NCBI GenBank assembly: GCA_963837775.1
Contig: CAWIOX010000018.1
Span: 324,883 to 388,882, forward strand
Direction of reading: 5' to 3'
Origin: CAWIOX01 sp963837775
GTDB lineage: Bacteria > Pseudomonadota > Gammaproteobacteria > Burkholderiales > Burkholderiaceae_D
DNA length: 64,000 nucleotides
Under the pieces are notes generated by a model, which saw only the letters and a program-made list of their open reading frames with translations, searched no databases and was not told where the DNA came from. The position numbers were made by a program, and so were the translations under genes. This document shows positions 53,521-61,589 of this stretch, piece by piece (the stretch's first letter is position 1; the number at the start of each line of letters is the position of its first letter).

Positions 53521-54558
53521 TCAGGCGCTGGCGCCGAGCTGCTGGGTGACCGCGATGAATTGCGTCAGCTTGTCGCGCGCCGCGCCGGAGGCAATCGCCG
53601 CGCGTGCCAGCGCCAGGCCGTCGGCGATCGAGGCGGCGACGCCGGCCGCATACAGCGCGGTGCCCGCATTCAGCGCGACGATGTCGAGCACCGGGCCGGG
53701 CTGGTTGTCCAGCGCTTCGAGTATCCTGGCTTTCGATTCCTCGGCATTGGCGACCTTCAGGTTGCGGCTGGCGACCATTTGCAGGCCGAAATCTTCCGGA
53801 TGGATATCGTATTCGCGGATTTCGCCGTCGATCAGCTCGCCCACCATGGTGGCCGCGCCGAGCGACACTTCATCCATGTTGTCGCGGCCCCAGACCACGA
53901 TCGCACGCTGCGCGCCCAGGCGCTGCAATACGCGCACCTGGATCCCGACCAGGTCGGCGTGAAACACGCCCATCAGGATGTTCGGCGCGCCGGCCGGATT
54001 GGTCAGTGGCCCCAGGATGTTGAAAATGGTGCGCACGCCCAGTTCCTTGCGCACCGGCGCCGCATGCTTCATCGCCGCATGGTGGTTCGGCGCGAACATG
54101 AAGCCCATGCCGGTTTGCGCGATCGATTGCGCAATCTGTTCCGGCTGCAGGTTGATGTTGACGCCGAACGCTTCCAGCACGTCGGCGCTGCCGGAGGAAG
54201 ACGACACGCTGCGCCCGCCATGCTTGGCCACGCGCGCGCCGGCGGCGGCGGCGACGAACATCGATGCGGTCGAGATGTTGAAGGTGTGCGCGCCGTCGCC
54301 GCCGGTGCCGACGATGTCGAGCAGGCGGCTGGTGTCGGCCATCGGCACCTTGGTCGAGAATTCGCGCATCACCTGCGCGGCGGCGGTGATTTCGCCGATG
54401 CTTTCCTTCTTCACGCGCAGCCCCATGGTCAGGGCCGCGATCATCACCGGCGACATCTCGCCGCTCATGATCTTGCGGAACAGCGACAGCATCTCGTCAT
54501 GGAAAATCTCGCGGTGCTCGATGCAGCGCAGCAGCGCTTGTTGTGGCGTGATCGGCAT
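53521..54558 (-). CDS. trpD: Anthranilate phosphoribosyltransferase
   Basis: 345-residue TrpD. The PRPP site DIVGTGGDGAHTFNIST, GARVAKHGGRSVSSSSGSAD and LGPLTNPAGAPNILMGVF are the family motifs. Its start overlaps the trpG stop by one base. Length is typical; it is a separate protein, not fused to TrpG. Confidence 0.97.
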   Translation of the reverse strand: MPITPQQALLRCIEHREIFHDEMLSLFRKIMSGEMSPVMIAALTMGLRVKKESIGEITAAAQVMREFSTKVPMADTSRLLDIVGTGGDGAHTFNISTASMFVAAAAGARVAKHGGRSVSSSSGSADVLEAFGVNINLQPEQIAQSIAQTGMGFMFAPNHHAAMKHAAPVRKELGVRTIFNILGPLTNPAGAPNILMGVFHADLVGIQVRVLQRLGAQRAIVVWGRDNMDEVSLGAATMVGELIDGEIREYDIHPEDFGLQMVASRNLKVANAEESKARILEALDNQPGPVLDIVALNAGTALYAAGVAASIADGLALARAAIASGAARDKLTQFIAVTQQLGASA

Positions 54559-55127
54559 TATGCTTTCCCTTCGATGAAGTTGCGCAGCAGCGCATGGCCG
54601 TGCTCGGACAGAATGGATTCGGGGTGGAATTGCACGCCCTGGATGTCGAACGTCTTGTGGCGCACGCCCATGATTTCGCCGTCATCGGTCCAGGCGGTGA
54701 CTTCGAGGCAGGCCGGCAGCGACGCGCGTTCGATCGCCAGCGAGTGATAGCGGGTCACGGTGTACGGGCTGGGCAAGCCGTGGAATACGCCGACCCCGGT
54801 ATGCGCGATCAGCGAGGTCTTGCCATGCATCACCTGCTTGGCGCGCACCACCGTGCCGCCGAACGCGGCGCCGATGCTCTGGTGGCCGAGGCAGACGCCG
54901 AGAATCGGCAGTTGGCCGGCGAAGTGCTGCAGCAGCGGCACCGAGATGCCGGCTTCATGCGGCGTGCACGGCCCCGGCGAGATGCAGATCCGGTCCGGCT
55001 GCAGCGCGGCGATCTGCTCCAGCGTGATCTCGTCGTTGCGGAAGGTGCGCACTTCTTCACCCAGTTCGCCGAAATACTGCACCAGGTTGTAAGTGAATGA
55101 ATCGTAGTTGTCGATCATCAGCAGCAT
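54558..55127 (-). CDS. trpG: Anthranilate synthase glutaminase component
   Basis: 189-residue class-I glutamine amidotransferase. The catalytic cysteine is in ILGVCLGHQSIGAAFGG, the oxyanion segment SPGPCTPHEAG, and the His/Glu pair in GVQFHPESILSEHG. MLLMIDNYDSFTYNLVQYF is the family start; a longer in-frame version within trpE is rejected. One base separates it from trpE. TrpG of this type may also serve folate synthesis; this is not decidable here. Confidence 0.97.
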   Translation of the reverse strand: MLLMIDNYDSFTYNLVQYFGELGEEVRTFRNDEITLEQIAALQPDRICISPGPCTPHEAGISVPLLQHFAGQLPILGVCLGHQSIGAAFGGTVVRAKQVMHGKTSLIAHTGVGVFHGLPSPYTVTRYHSLAIERASLPACLEVTAWTDDGEIMGVRHKTFDIQGVQFHPESILSEHGHALLRNFIEGKA

Positions 55128-55128
55128 G

Positions 55129-56622
55129 TTAAATCTCCCCGTCCAGACCGTCTTGCACTTGCTCGGCGGCGCGCATGACTGCGCGCGCCTTGTTTTCGGT
55201 TTCCAGCCATTCGGATTCAGGCACCGAATCGGCGACGATGCCGGCCCCGGCCTGCACATACAGCATGCCGTCCTTGATCACGCCGGTGCGGATCGCGATC
55301 GCGACATCCATGTCGCCGCCGAAGCTCAGATAGCCGCAGGCGCCGCCGTAGATGCCGCGCTTGACCGGTTCCAGTTCGTCGATGATTTCCATCGCCCGCA
55401 CTTTCGGCGCGCCCGACAGCGTGCCGGCCGGGAAGGTCGCTTTCAGCACATCCAGATTCGACAGGTTCGGTTTCAGCCGGCCTTCGACATTCGATACGAT
55501 GTGCTGCACATGCGAATATTTTTCGACGATCATCTGCTCGGTCACCTGCACGCTGCCGGTTTCGGCGATGCGGCCGATGTCGTTGCGCGCCAGGTCGATC
55601 AGCATCACGTGTTCCGACACTTCTTTCGGGTCGGCCAGCAGTTCACAGGCCAGTTCGGCATCCTGTTCCGGCGTCGCGCCGCGCGGGCGGGTGCCGGCAA
55701 TCGGACGCAGGATGACTTTTTTGCCGCCGCTGACTTGCTCCTGGCGCACCAGGATCTCGGGCGAGGAGCCGATGATCTGCATGTCGCCGAAATTGTAGAA
55801 GTACATATACGGCGATGGATTCAGCGCGCGCAGCGCACGGTACAGCGACAGCGGCGAATCGACATACGGCTTTTTCAGGCGCTGGCCGATCACGACCTGC
55901 ATGCAGTCGCCGGCCGCGATGTATTGCTTGCACTTGTCGACCGCCTTGAAAAAATCCTCTTTCGCGAATTCGCGGATGGTTTCGGTGCGCACGCTGCCGC
56001 TGGTCACCGGTGCATCGACCGAACGGCGCAGCAGGCTGCGCAGGTCCTTGATGCGCTGGCGCGCTCTGGAAAACGCTTCCGGCCTGGTCGGGTCGGCATA
56101 CACGATCAGATACAGCTTGCCGGACAGGTTGTCGATCACCGCCAGTTCTTCGGTCAGCAGCAACTGGATGTCGGGCAGGCCGAGGTCGTCGGTCGGCGTG
56201 CTGTGCGCCAGGCGCGGCTCCATGTAGCGCACCGCATCGTAGCCGAAATAGCCGGCCAGACCGCCGCAGAAGCGCGGCATGCCGGGACGCAGCGCGACCT
56301 TGAAGCGGGACTGGAATTGCGCGATGAACTCGAGCGGATTGCCGTCGTGGGTTTCGGTCACCACGCCATTGGTCAGGACTTCGGTGCGCATGCCGCTGGC
56401 GCGCAGCAGGGTCGAGGCCGGCAGGCCGATGAAGGAGTAGCGGCCGAAACGTTCGCCGCCGACCACCGATTCCAGCAGGAAGGAGTTCTTGCCGACGTTA
56501 TTCTGTTGCGCCAGTTTCAGGTACAGGGAGAGCGGCGTTTCGAGGTCGGCCAGCGCTTCGGCGATCAGCGGGATGCGGTTGTAGCCTTGCGCGGCCAGCG
56601 ATTTGAATTCGAGTTCAGTCAT
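55129..56622 (-). CDS. trpE: Anthranilate synthase component I
   Basis: 497-residue chorismate-using TrpE. The amino-terminal LLESV (in NSFLLESVVGGERFGRYSF) is the tryptophan feedback site. Catalytic segments are IIGSSPEILVR, IAGTRPRGATPEQD, LIDLARNDIGR and FPAGTLSGAPKVRAMEII. First structural gene of the trp cluster, preceded by a leader peptide and terminator, so both attenuation and feedback inhibition are expected. Confidence 0.97.
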   Translation of the reverse strand: MTELEFKSLAAQGYNRIPLIAEALADLETPLSLYLKLAQQNNVGKNSFLLESVVGGERFGRYSFIGLPASTLLRASGMRTEVLTNGVVTETHDGNPLEFIAQFQSRFKVALRPGMPRFCGGLAGYFGYDAVRYMEPRLAHSTPTDDLGLPDIQLLLTEELAVIDNLSGKLYLIVYADPTRPEAFSRARQRIKDLRSLLRRSVDAPVTSGSVRTETIREFAKEDFFKAVDKCKQYIAAGDCMQVVIGQRLKKPYVDSPLSLYRALRALNPSPYMYFYNFGDMQIIGSSPEILVRQEQVSGGKKVILRPIAGTRPRGATPEQDAELACELLADPKEVSEHVMLIDLARNDIGRIAETGSVQVTEQMIVEKYSHVQHIVSNVEGRLKPNLSNLDVLKATFPAGTLSGAPKVRAMEIIDELEPVKRGIYGGACGYLSFGGDMDVAIAIRTGVIKDGMLYVQAGAGIVADSVPESEWLETENKARAVMRAAEQVQDGLDGEI

Positions 56623-56668
56623 GTTGTTCTCCGGAACGCCATCAGTGGGCGTTCGTTGCGGTATTTTT

Positions 56669-56703
56669 AAAAAACGTTACTGTCCGCACAAGGGCGCGGC
56701 CAG
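56669..56703 (-). terminator. trp attenuator terminator hairpin
   Basis: On the minus strand, CCGCGC / GTGCGG stem with CCTT loop, extended by CTG / CAG across a G-A mismatch, then TAACG and six T. It lies between the leader ORF and trpE. The left arm can instead pair with GGCGACG in the leader ORF (56742-56748), a possible antiterminator. Confidence 0.65.
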
Positions 56704-56719
56704 CACAAAACGTGGGAGA

Positions 56720-56806
56720 TTACTCAGCCCAGGATTGCCAGCGTCGCCAAAGCCAGGCCTCAATCGAGGCTGGTTGCGAGACGGTGCGTTTTTTGTCGAG
56801 AGACAT
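56720..56806 (-). CDS. trpL: trp operon leader peptide
   Basis: 28-codon ORF on the minus strand, about 100 bases before trpE. Four of its last eleven codons are Trp (positions 18, 20, 23 and 26; local reading AWLWRRWQSWAE), far above chance for the rarest amino acid. The ORF stops 17 bases before the terminator hairpin's left arm, the classic attenuator layout. Within it, CCAGCCTC / GAGGCCTGG forms another strong hairpin just before the first Trp codon. No Shine-Dalgarno precedes the ATG, while a -10-like TATATA ends five bases before it. Confidence 0.75.
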   Translation of the reverse strand: MSLDKKRTVSQPASIEAWLWRRWQSWAE

Positions 56807-56811
56807 GACGT

Positions 56812-56817
56812 TATATA
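56812..56817 (-). promoter_or_regulatory. -10-like box directly before trpL
   Basis: TATATA on the minus strand, ending five bases before the trpL ATG, so a transcript starting at the normal distance would begin at or near the ATG. The -35 region (near 56835-56841) is poor. It overlaps the end of gph. Read-through from rpe-gph is the alternative source of transcription. Confidence 0.4.
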
Positions 56818-56833
56818 GAGATGTGGTTGTGAT

Positions 56834-57526
56834 TTATGCAGAGATCAGATGCGCTGCATCAAGCAGCGTTTCGACTATACCATCGGAATCGACCTCTTGT
56901 ATAGGCTGGCCATGATTGTAGCCGTAGGGCACATTCAAGACCCGGCAACCGGCCGCGCGGGCCGCCAGCGCGTCGTTGGAAGAGTCGCCGATGGCGACCA
57001 CTTGCTGCGGTTCCAGTGCGAAATCGCTGCACACTTGCAGCAAGGGCATCGGATCGGGTTTCTTTTTTGCGAACGAGTCACCGCCGTACACCACGTCGAA
57101 ATAGCCGGCCAGTTGCATCTTGGCCAACAGCGGCCGCGCGAACGCGAGCGGCTTGTTGGTGACGCAGGCCAGGCGCAGGCCTTTGGCCTGCAGCGCTTCC
57201 AGCCCTTCACGCACCCCCGGGTACAGCGTGCTGTAATCGCCGTTAATCACCAGATAGTGCTTTTGATACGAGGCGAGCGCCTGTTCGAAGCGTTGTTCGA
57301 CACCTGCCGCGTCGAAATCCACGCCCAGCACGCGCCGCATCAGATTTTCCGAGCCCTGGCCGACAAAGGTTTTGATGGTCTCGATGGCGAGCGGCGCCAG
57401 CGATAATTCATCGCGCATGCGGTTGATGGCGACGTGAAAATCCGGTGCGGTATCGAGCATGGTGCCGTCCAGGTCGATGATGGCGGCACGCACGCCGCTC
57501 ATGAACAGGCGTTCCGGCGCGTTCAT
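56834..57526 (-). CDS. gph: Phosphoglycolate phosphatase
   Basis: 230-residue HAD-superfamily phosphatase. The nucleophile motif is AAIIDLDGTMLDT, motif II LACVTNKPL, motif III Lys in GDSFAKKKPDP and motif IV VAIGDSSNDALAARAAG. It removes phosphate from 2-phosphoglycolate made during DNA repair. The start overlaps the rpe end by four bases; rpe-gph-trpE is a common betaproteobacterial order. Confidence 0.95.
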   Translation of the reverse strand: MNAPERLFMSGVRAAIIDLDGTMLDTAPDFHVAINRMRDELSLAPLAIETIKTFVGQGSENLMRRVLGVDFDAAGVEQRFEQALASYQKHYLVINGDYSTLYPGVREGLEALQAKGLRLACVTNKPLAFARPLLAKMQLAGYFDVVYGGDSFAKKKPDPMPLLQVCSDFALEPQQVVAIGDSSNDALAARAAGCRVLNVPYGYNHGQPIQEVDSDGIVETLLDAAHLISA

Positions 57527-58203
57527 GCGGTTTCCAGCTCGCTGCGCATCGCGTCTATCACTGTCTTGTAATCAGGCTGGCCAAAAATTGCCGAACCGGC
57601 CACAAACGTATCCGCGCCGGCTTTGGCTGCGGCAGCGATGTTGTCGACCTTGATGCCGCCATCGACTTCAAGCAGGATTTCGCGTTCCGGATGCTCTGCC
57701 AGGTAGGCATCGATGCGTTGCCGTACTTCGGCGATTTTTTTCAATGCGCCGGGAATGAACGATTGCCCGCCGAAGCCGGGGTTGACCGACATGATCAGGA
57801 TGATGTCGATCTTGTCCATCACGTGATCCAGATGATGCAAGGGTGTTCCCGGGTTGAAGACCAGTCCGGCCTTGCAGCCATGGTCTCGGATCAATTGCAG
57901 CGTGCGGTCGATGTGTTCCGATGCTTCCGGGTGAAAGGTGATGATGTTCGCGCCCGCTTTGGCGAAATCCGGCACGATGCGGTCCACCGGTTTGATCATC
58001 AGGTGGACGTCGATCGGCACCTCCACATGCGGCCGGATGGCCTGGCATACCAGAGGGCCGATGGTCAGGTTGGGAACGTAATGGTTGTCCATTACATCAA
58101 AATGGATGATATCTGCGCCGGAGGCGATGACATTGCGAACTTCTTCACCCAGACGGGCGAAGTCGGCGGACAGGATGCTGGGGGCGATGCGGTAGGTGGG
58201 CAT
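57523..58203 (-). CDS. rpe: Ribulose-phosphate 3-epimerase
   Basis: 226-residue (beta/alpha)8 epimerase of the pentose phosphate pathway. IAPSILSADFARLGEEV holds the catalytic Asp of strand 1; IIHFDVMDNHYVPNLTIG and VPIDVHLMI give the metal-binding Asp and His; LEVDGGIKVDNI holds the second catalytic Asp; and FVAGSAIFG closes the phosphate site. First gene of the rpe-gph-trp cluster. Confidence 0.97.
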   Translation of the reverse strand: MPTYRIAPSILSADFARLGEEVRNVIASGADIIHFDVMDNHYVPNLTIGPLVCQAIRPHVEVPIDVHLMIKPVDRIVPDFAKAGANIITFHPEASEHIDRTLQLIRDHGCKAGLVFNPGTPLHHLDHVMDKIDIILIMSVNPGFGGQSFIPGALKKIAEVRQRIDAYLAEHPEREILLEVDGGIKVDNIAAAAKAGADTFVAGSAIFGQPDYKTVIDAMRSELETA

Positions 58204-58354
58204 GGCAGTCAGTTTTATGAGAGATGCGGTATTTTACTCTTTCATTGGCGGATTAATTCTTGCGCCTGCTGCGGTTTTCGTGTGCAATACTTTGTGCCAG
58301 TCACAGCGAAGGCTATCACTTTGCACGTGCACTGATCAAAATTGAGGACTTACC

Positions 58355-58729
58355 ATGGCAGCCTATGAATTTACCATTTCGGTCAAGACGCAATATCTGG
58401 CGGAGCAGTCCGATCCCGAGCGCACCAGTTTTGTTTTTTCCTACAGCATTACAATCAAGAATACCGGGCATGTTGCAGCGCAGCTGATTTCGCGCCACTG
58501 GATCATCACGGACGGTAACAATCATCTGCAGGAAGTGCGCGGTTTGGGTGTGGTAGGGCATCAACCCCTGCTGCAGCCGGGCGAGGAGTTCGAATATACT
58601 AGCGGCACCGCACTGGCCACGCCGCATGGATCCATGCGCGGAACCTATTACTGTGTGGCTGAGGATGGTGAGCAATTCGAGGCGAAAATACCGGAATTTG
58701 TTTTGTCCTTGCCACGCACCCTGCATTGA
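58355..58729 (+). CDS. apaG: Co2+/Mg2+ efflux protein ApaG
   Basis: 124-residue ApaG of immunoglobulin-like fold. FTISVKTQYLAEQSDPE, YSITIKNTGHVAAQLISRHW and GVVGHQPLLQPGEEFEYTSG are the family core. Linked to divalent metal resistance in enterics, but molecular role unclear. It is divergent from rpe; the 151-base gap holds both promoters (candidate TTGCGC-17-TGCAAT for apaG at 58260-58288, weak). Confidence 0.95.
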   Translation: MAAYEFTISVKTQYLAEQSDPERTSFVFSYSITIKNTGHVAAQLISRHWIITDGNNHLQEVRGLGVVGHQPLLQPGEEFEYTSGTALATPHGSMRGTYYCVAEDGEQFEAKIPEFVLSLPRTLH

Positions 58730-58739
58730 TGCGATGCGA

Positions 58740-58880
58740 TCAATTCTCCTGTTCATCTTTCGGCGGCACGGACTTTTGTGGCTTTACAGGCGGTGGTTTT
58801 CGGCCTGAAAACATTGTCCACCAGACGATGAATACCAGTAAAAACATCGCGCCACCTGCTTCAACCATTAATAGCCACAT
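58740..58880 (-). CDS. Small membrane protein, 46 residues
   Basis: ORF on the minus strand between apaG and mltA. One hydrophobic helix (about residues 9-25, reading AGGAMFLLVFIVWWTMF) is followed by a basic, proline-rich tail (SGRKPPPVKPQKSV). A tryptophan pair at the membrane edge and positive-inside charge suggest a real bitopic protein. It fills the gap between a convergent and a divergent neighbour neatly. Function unknown. Confidence 0.6.
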   Translation of the reverse strand: MWLLMVEAGGAMFLLVFIVWWTMFSGRKPPPVKPQKSVPPKDEQEN

Positions 58881-58895
58881 GGCAATTCATCCTCA

Positions 58896-60104
58896 ATGTT
58901 ATTTTCACGCATTAGTCTACCCGCATCTGTTGCACTCGTTGTTCTTGCTCTGACGGCGTGCAGCACGACCCAACCCGGTAAAGCACTGGTCAAACCTTCC
59001 GCGCCAACCACGCCGCCATCCACCAAGCCGGTCGAGGGAGCTCGGGAGACACTCAAGCCAGTGACATTCGCTGCATTGCCCGGTTGGGGACAAGATGACT
59101 TGCGTGAAGCCTGGCCGGCCTTCATGACTTCTTGCTCGGTACTGATCAAGAAAGAAGACTGGCGTGAGCCTTGCATGATCGCACGCGATGTTGATGCCAC
59201 TAATGGCAAGGCGATACGGGCTTTTTTCGAGGCTTTCTTCGTGCCGCATCAGGTGATCAATGCCGATGGCTCCGAGCAAGGCCTGGTTACCGGTTATTAC
59301 GAGCCGTTGCTGCGCGGTGCACGCAAGCGCGGCGGCCCTTTTCAGACCCCGTTGCACCGTGCGCCGGAGGATTTGCTGACGATTGATCTGGCCAGTGTCT
59401 ATCCCGAATTAAAAGGCATGCGCTTGCGTGGGCACTTGGTTGGCAACAAAATCGTGCCTTATCCTTCCCGTGCCGAGATGGCGCAATCCTCACTCTTGTC
59501 TGGCAAGGAATTGCTCTGGGTGGATAATCCGATCGACGCTTTTTTCTTGCAGGTGCAGGGTTCCGGCCGGGTGCAGTTGGCGGATGCGAAAGAGACGGTG
59601 CGGGTCGCTTACGCCGACCAGAATGGGCATCCTTACAAGTCGATCGGCAAATATCTGATCGACAGGGGCGAGTTGAGGCTTGAACAGGCCTCTGCGCAGG
59701 GTATCAAGGCATGGGTCGAGGCCAACCCGGCGCGCCAGCAGGAATTGCTGAACGCCAATCCGAGCTATGTCTTCTTCAAAGAAGAAAAAATGACCAATCC
59801 CAATGTCGGGCCGAAAGGAGCAATGGGACTACCGCTGACGCCGCAGCGCTCGATTGCGGTTGATACCCAGTTCGTGCCTTTGGGCGTGCCGGTATTTTTG
59901 GCAACCACCCAGCCCAATAGCGATGTCTCGTTGCAACGGCTGATGATGGCGCAAGATACCGGCGGTGCGATCAAGAGCGCGGTCCGGGCCGATTTTTTCT
60001 GGGGTTTTGGTGCCGATGCAGGCGAAAAAGCAGGGCGCATGAAACAGCGCGGCATGATGTGGGTCTTGTTGCCAAAATTGACCGCGGCGTTTGCGACACG
60101 CTGA
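58896..60104 (+). CDS. mltA: Membrane-bound lytic murein transglycosylase A
   Basis: 402-residue lipoprotein (lipobox LTAC) that cleaves peptidoglycan glycan strands to 1,6-anhydro products. The MltA domain (LVTGYYEPLLRGARKRGGPFQTPLH; FFLQVQGSGRVQLAD) is followed by the 3D domain with its three aspartates (AQDTGGAIKSAVRADFFWG), the second of the catalytic site. Length is typical. It is divergent from the 46-aa membrane protein, with 15 bases between their starts. Confidence 0.95.
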   Translation: MLFSRISLPASVALVVLALTACSTTQPGKALVKPSAPTTPPSTKPVEGARETLKPVTFAALPGWGQDDLREAWPAFMTSCSVLIKKEDWREPCMIARDVDATNGKAIRAFFEAFFVPHQVINADGSEQGLVTGYYEPLLRGARKRGGPFQTPLHRAPEDLLTIDLASVYPELKGMRLRGHLVGNKIVPYPSRAEMAQSSLLSGKELLWVDNPIDAFFLQVQGSGRVQLADAKETVRVAYADQNGHPYKSIGKYLIDRGELRLEQASAQGIKAWVEANPARQQELLNANPSYVFFKEEKMTNPNVGPKGAMGLPLTPQRSIAVDTQFVPLGVPVFLATTQPNSDVSLQRLMMAQDTGGAIKSAVRADFFWGFGADAGEKAGRMKQRGMMWVLLPKLTAAFATR

Positions 60105-60150
60105 TGCTGCACACTTGGCCCATGTACATTGAACTATTGACAGGATTAGC

Positions 60151-60576
60151 ATGAAAATTCTTCTGGCCGTGGATGGGTCCTCTTATTCGCGCAAGGCGGC
60201 GGAATATTTGACATCCCATCTCAACTGGCTGCAAACCGCACCGGAATTGTATTTGCTGCATGTCAAGTTACCGATTCCAATGGGGCGAGCGCGCGGCGGC
60301 ATGGGGCAAGAGGCCATTGAGCGTTATTACGAGTCCGAGGCAACAGAGGCACTGGCTCCGGCCGAACAGGTGTTGCGTGCGCACAATATCCCATTCAAGT
60401 CGACATTCAAGGTGGGCGATATTGCCGAAGAGGTTTTGTCTTATGTGACAGAAAACGGGATTGACCTGATTGTCATGGGTTCCCACGGACATGGCGCGAT
60501 AGCCAATCTGGTGACAGGTTCGGTCACCACCAAGGTGCTTGCAATTACGACCGTTCCGGTATTGATCGTGCGTTAA
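60151..60576 (+). CDS. Universal stress protein A family
   Basis: 141-residue UspA-fold protein. MKILLAVDGSSYSRKAAEYL at the start and the ATP-binding signature VMGSHGHGAIANLVTGSVTTKVLAITTVPVLIVR (in parts: GSHGHG, GSVTTKVL) mark the nucleotide-binding class. Followed by repeat copy 8 and a K+ channel. A second Usp is encoded at 62054. Confidence 0.93.
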   Translation: MKILLAVDGSSYSRKAAEYLTSHLNWLQTAPELYLLHVKLPIPMGRARGGMGQEAIERYYESEATEALAPAEQVLRAHNIPFKSTFKVGDIAEEVLSYVTENGIDLIVMGSHGHGAIANLVTGSVTTKVLAITTVPVLIVR

Positions 60577-60583
60577 GCAGGGG

Positions 60584-60659
60584 AAATATACTGCTGCCAG
60601 TATATTTTTTTATCCTTATAATATGTGCGGGATTGGGTATTAAATCCAATATACCCCCC
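60584..60659 (+). repeat. Dispersed ~75-bp intergenic repeat, copy 8
   Basis: Begins seven bases after the Usp stop. Its first arms form a perfect hairpin (AAATATACTG / CAGTATATTT, CTGC loop). The core ends ATGTGCGG, a TTGG / CCAA mini-hairpin follows, and the end is AATATACCCCCC. Confidence 0.85.
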
Positions 60660-60746
60660 GTTTTTAAGCTAATAAGGTCGATCACATTCGCCTTCGTTGT
60701 TGGATGGCAAAGAATGTCGATTTGCGTACCAGAGTAGTCAAATTCA

Positions 60747-61580
60747 GTGAACTATCCATCTATTGATCGCCGCCACAAGCAAAAAAAATTGCGAACACTG
60801 TCGCAACTATTCACATTTTGGTTAGCGCAGCCGCCGTCATTTTTTGCACTTCTCCTTGCGATTCCGGCATTTTATCTGGAGCTGGCAGGACCTGGTTTTG
60901 TCTATCAAAACAGCGGTCGTCTACTCTATGCTGTCATGGCAGTGATTGTATTTGTGGATTTGGCATTCCAAATCAAAAGGCAAGCACCCAGCCAGCGTAC
61001 CTGGGGTAAATATGTTTTCGATATATTGATCTTCATCGGCGCGCTGGCGAGTGCCTTGCGGCTGGGAGGAAGTTGGTCATCGGTCGAGTGGATGATGCGC
61101 CTGGCATATTGCGGCATCGTTTTCGTGCGCCTATCCATGATACTGGTGCAATGGATAGTTCCCAGCCGCCTGCCGCATATCCTGGCCATCGCAGCCTTTG
61201 TACAACTCATCGCAGGTGCGGGTTTTTATTGGCTAGAGCCGGATGTGCACACATTCTCCGATGGAATATGGCTGGCCTTCACCACCGCAGCAACAGTAGG
61301 TTTTGGCGATCTGGTGCCATCGACACCAGCTTCCCGTATTTTTTCGGTGTTCATTGTGTTGTTTGGCTACGCCTTGTTCTCGGTAGTGACCGCCAGCATT
61401 TCAGCAATGCTGGTTGGTGAGGATGAAAAGCGCTTTGAGAAGGAGTTTCATGCTGACATACGATACTTAAGGCATGAAATTGCCGCATTACGTGAAGAAA
61501 TCCGTCTGTTAACCGATAAGGATTCCCGCCTCCCCTCGCAAGAAGTGGCTACCAAGTTGACAAACGATTCATGCGAATGA
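60747..61580 (+). CDS. Voltage-gated-type K+ channel
   Basis: 277-residue ion channel with about six hydrophobic segments and the potassium selectivity filter TVGFGDL at residues ~182-188 between the last two. The pore helix IWLAFTTAA precedes it. The S4-like segment is only weakly charged, so voltage sensing is uncertain. A cytoplasmic tail with a coiled-coil helix (YLRHEIAALREEIRLL) follows. It is surrounded by stress genes. Confidence 0.9.
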   Translation: MNYPSIDRRHKQKKLRTLSQLFTFWLAQPPSFFALLLAIPAFYLELAGPGFVYQNSGRLLYAVMAVIVFVDLAFQIKRQAPSQRTWGKYVFDILIFIGALASALRLGGSWSSVEWMMRLAYCGIVFVRLSMILVQWIVPSRLPHILAIAAFVQLIAGAGFYWLEPDVHTFSDGIWLAFTTAATVGFGDLVPSTPASRIFSVFIVLFGYALFSVVTASISAMLVGEDEKRFEKEFHADIRYLRHEIAALREEIRLLTDKDSRLPSQEVATKLTNDSCE

Positions 61581-61589
61581 ATTTTGTGC

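Noticed and set aside
53461..56670. Long plus-strand open frames opposite trpD and trpE
   Set aside because: Shadow frames of the trp genes, with no family features and Arg/His-rich composition.
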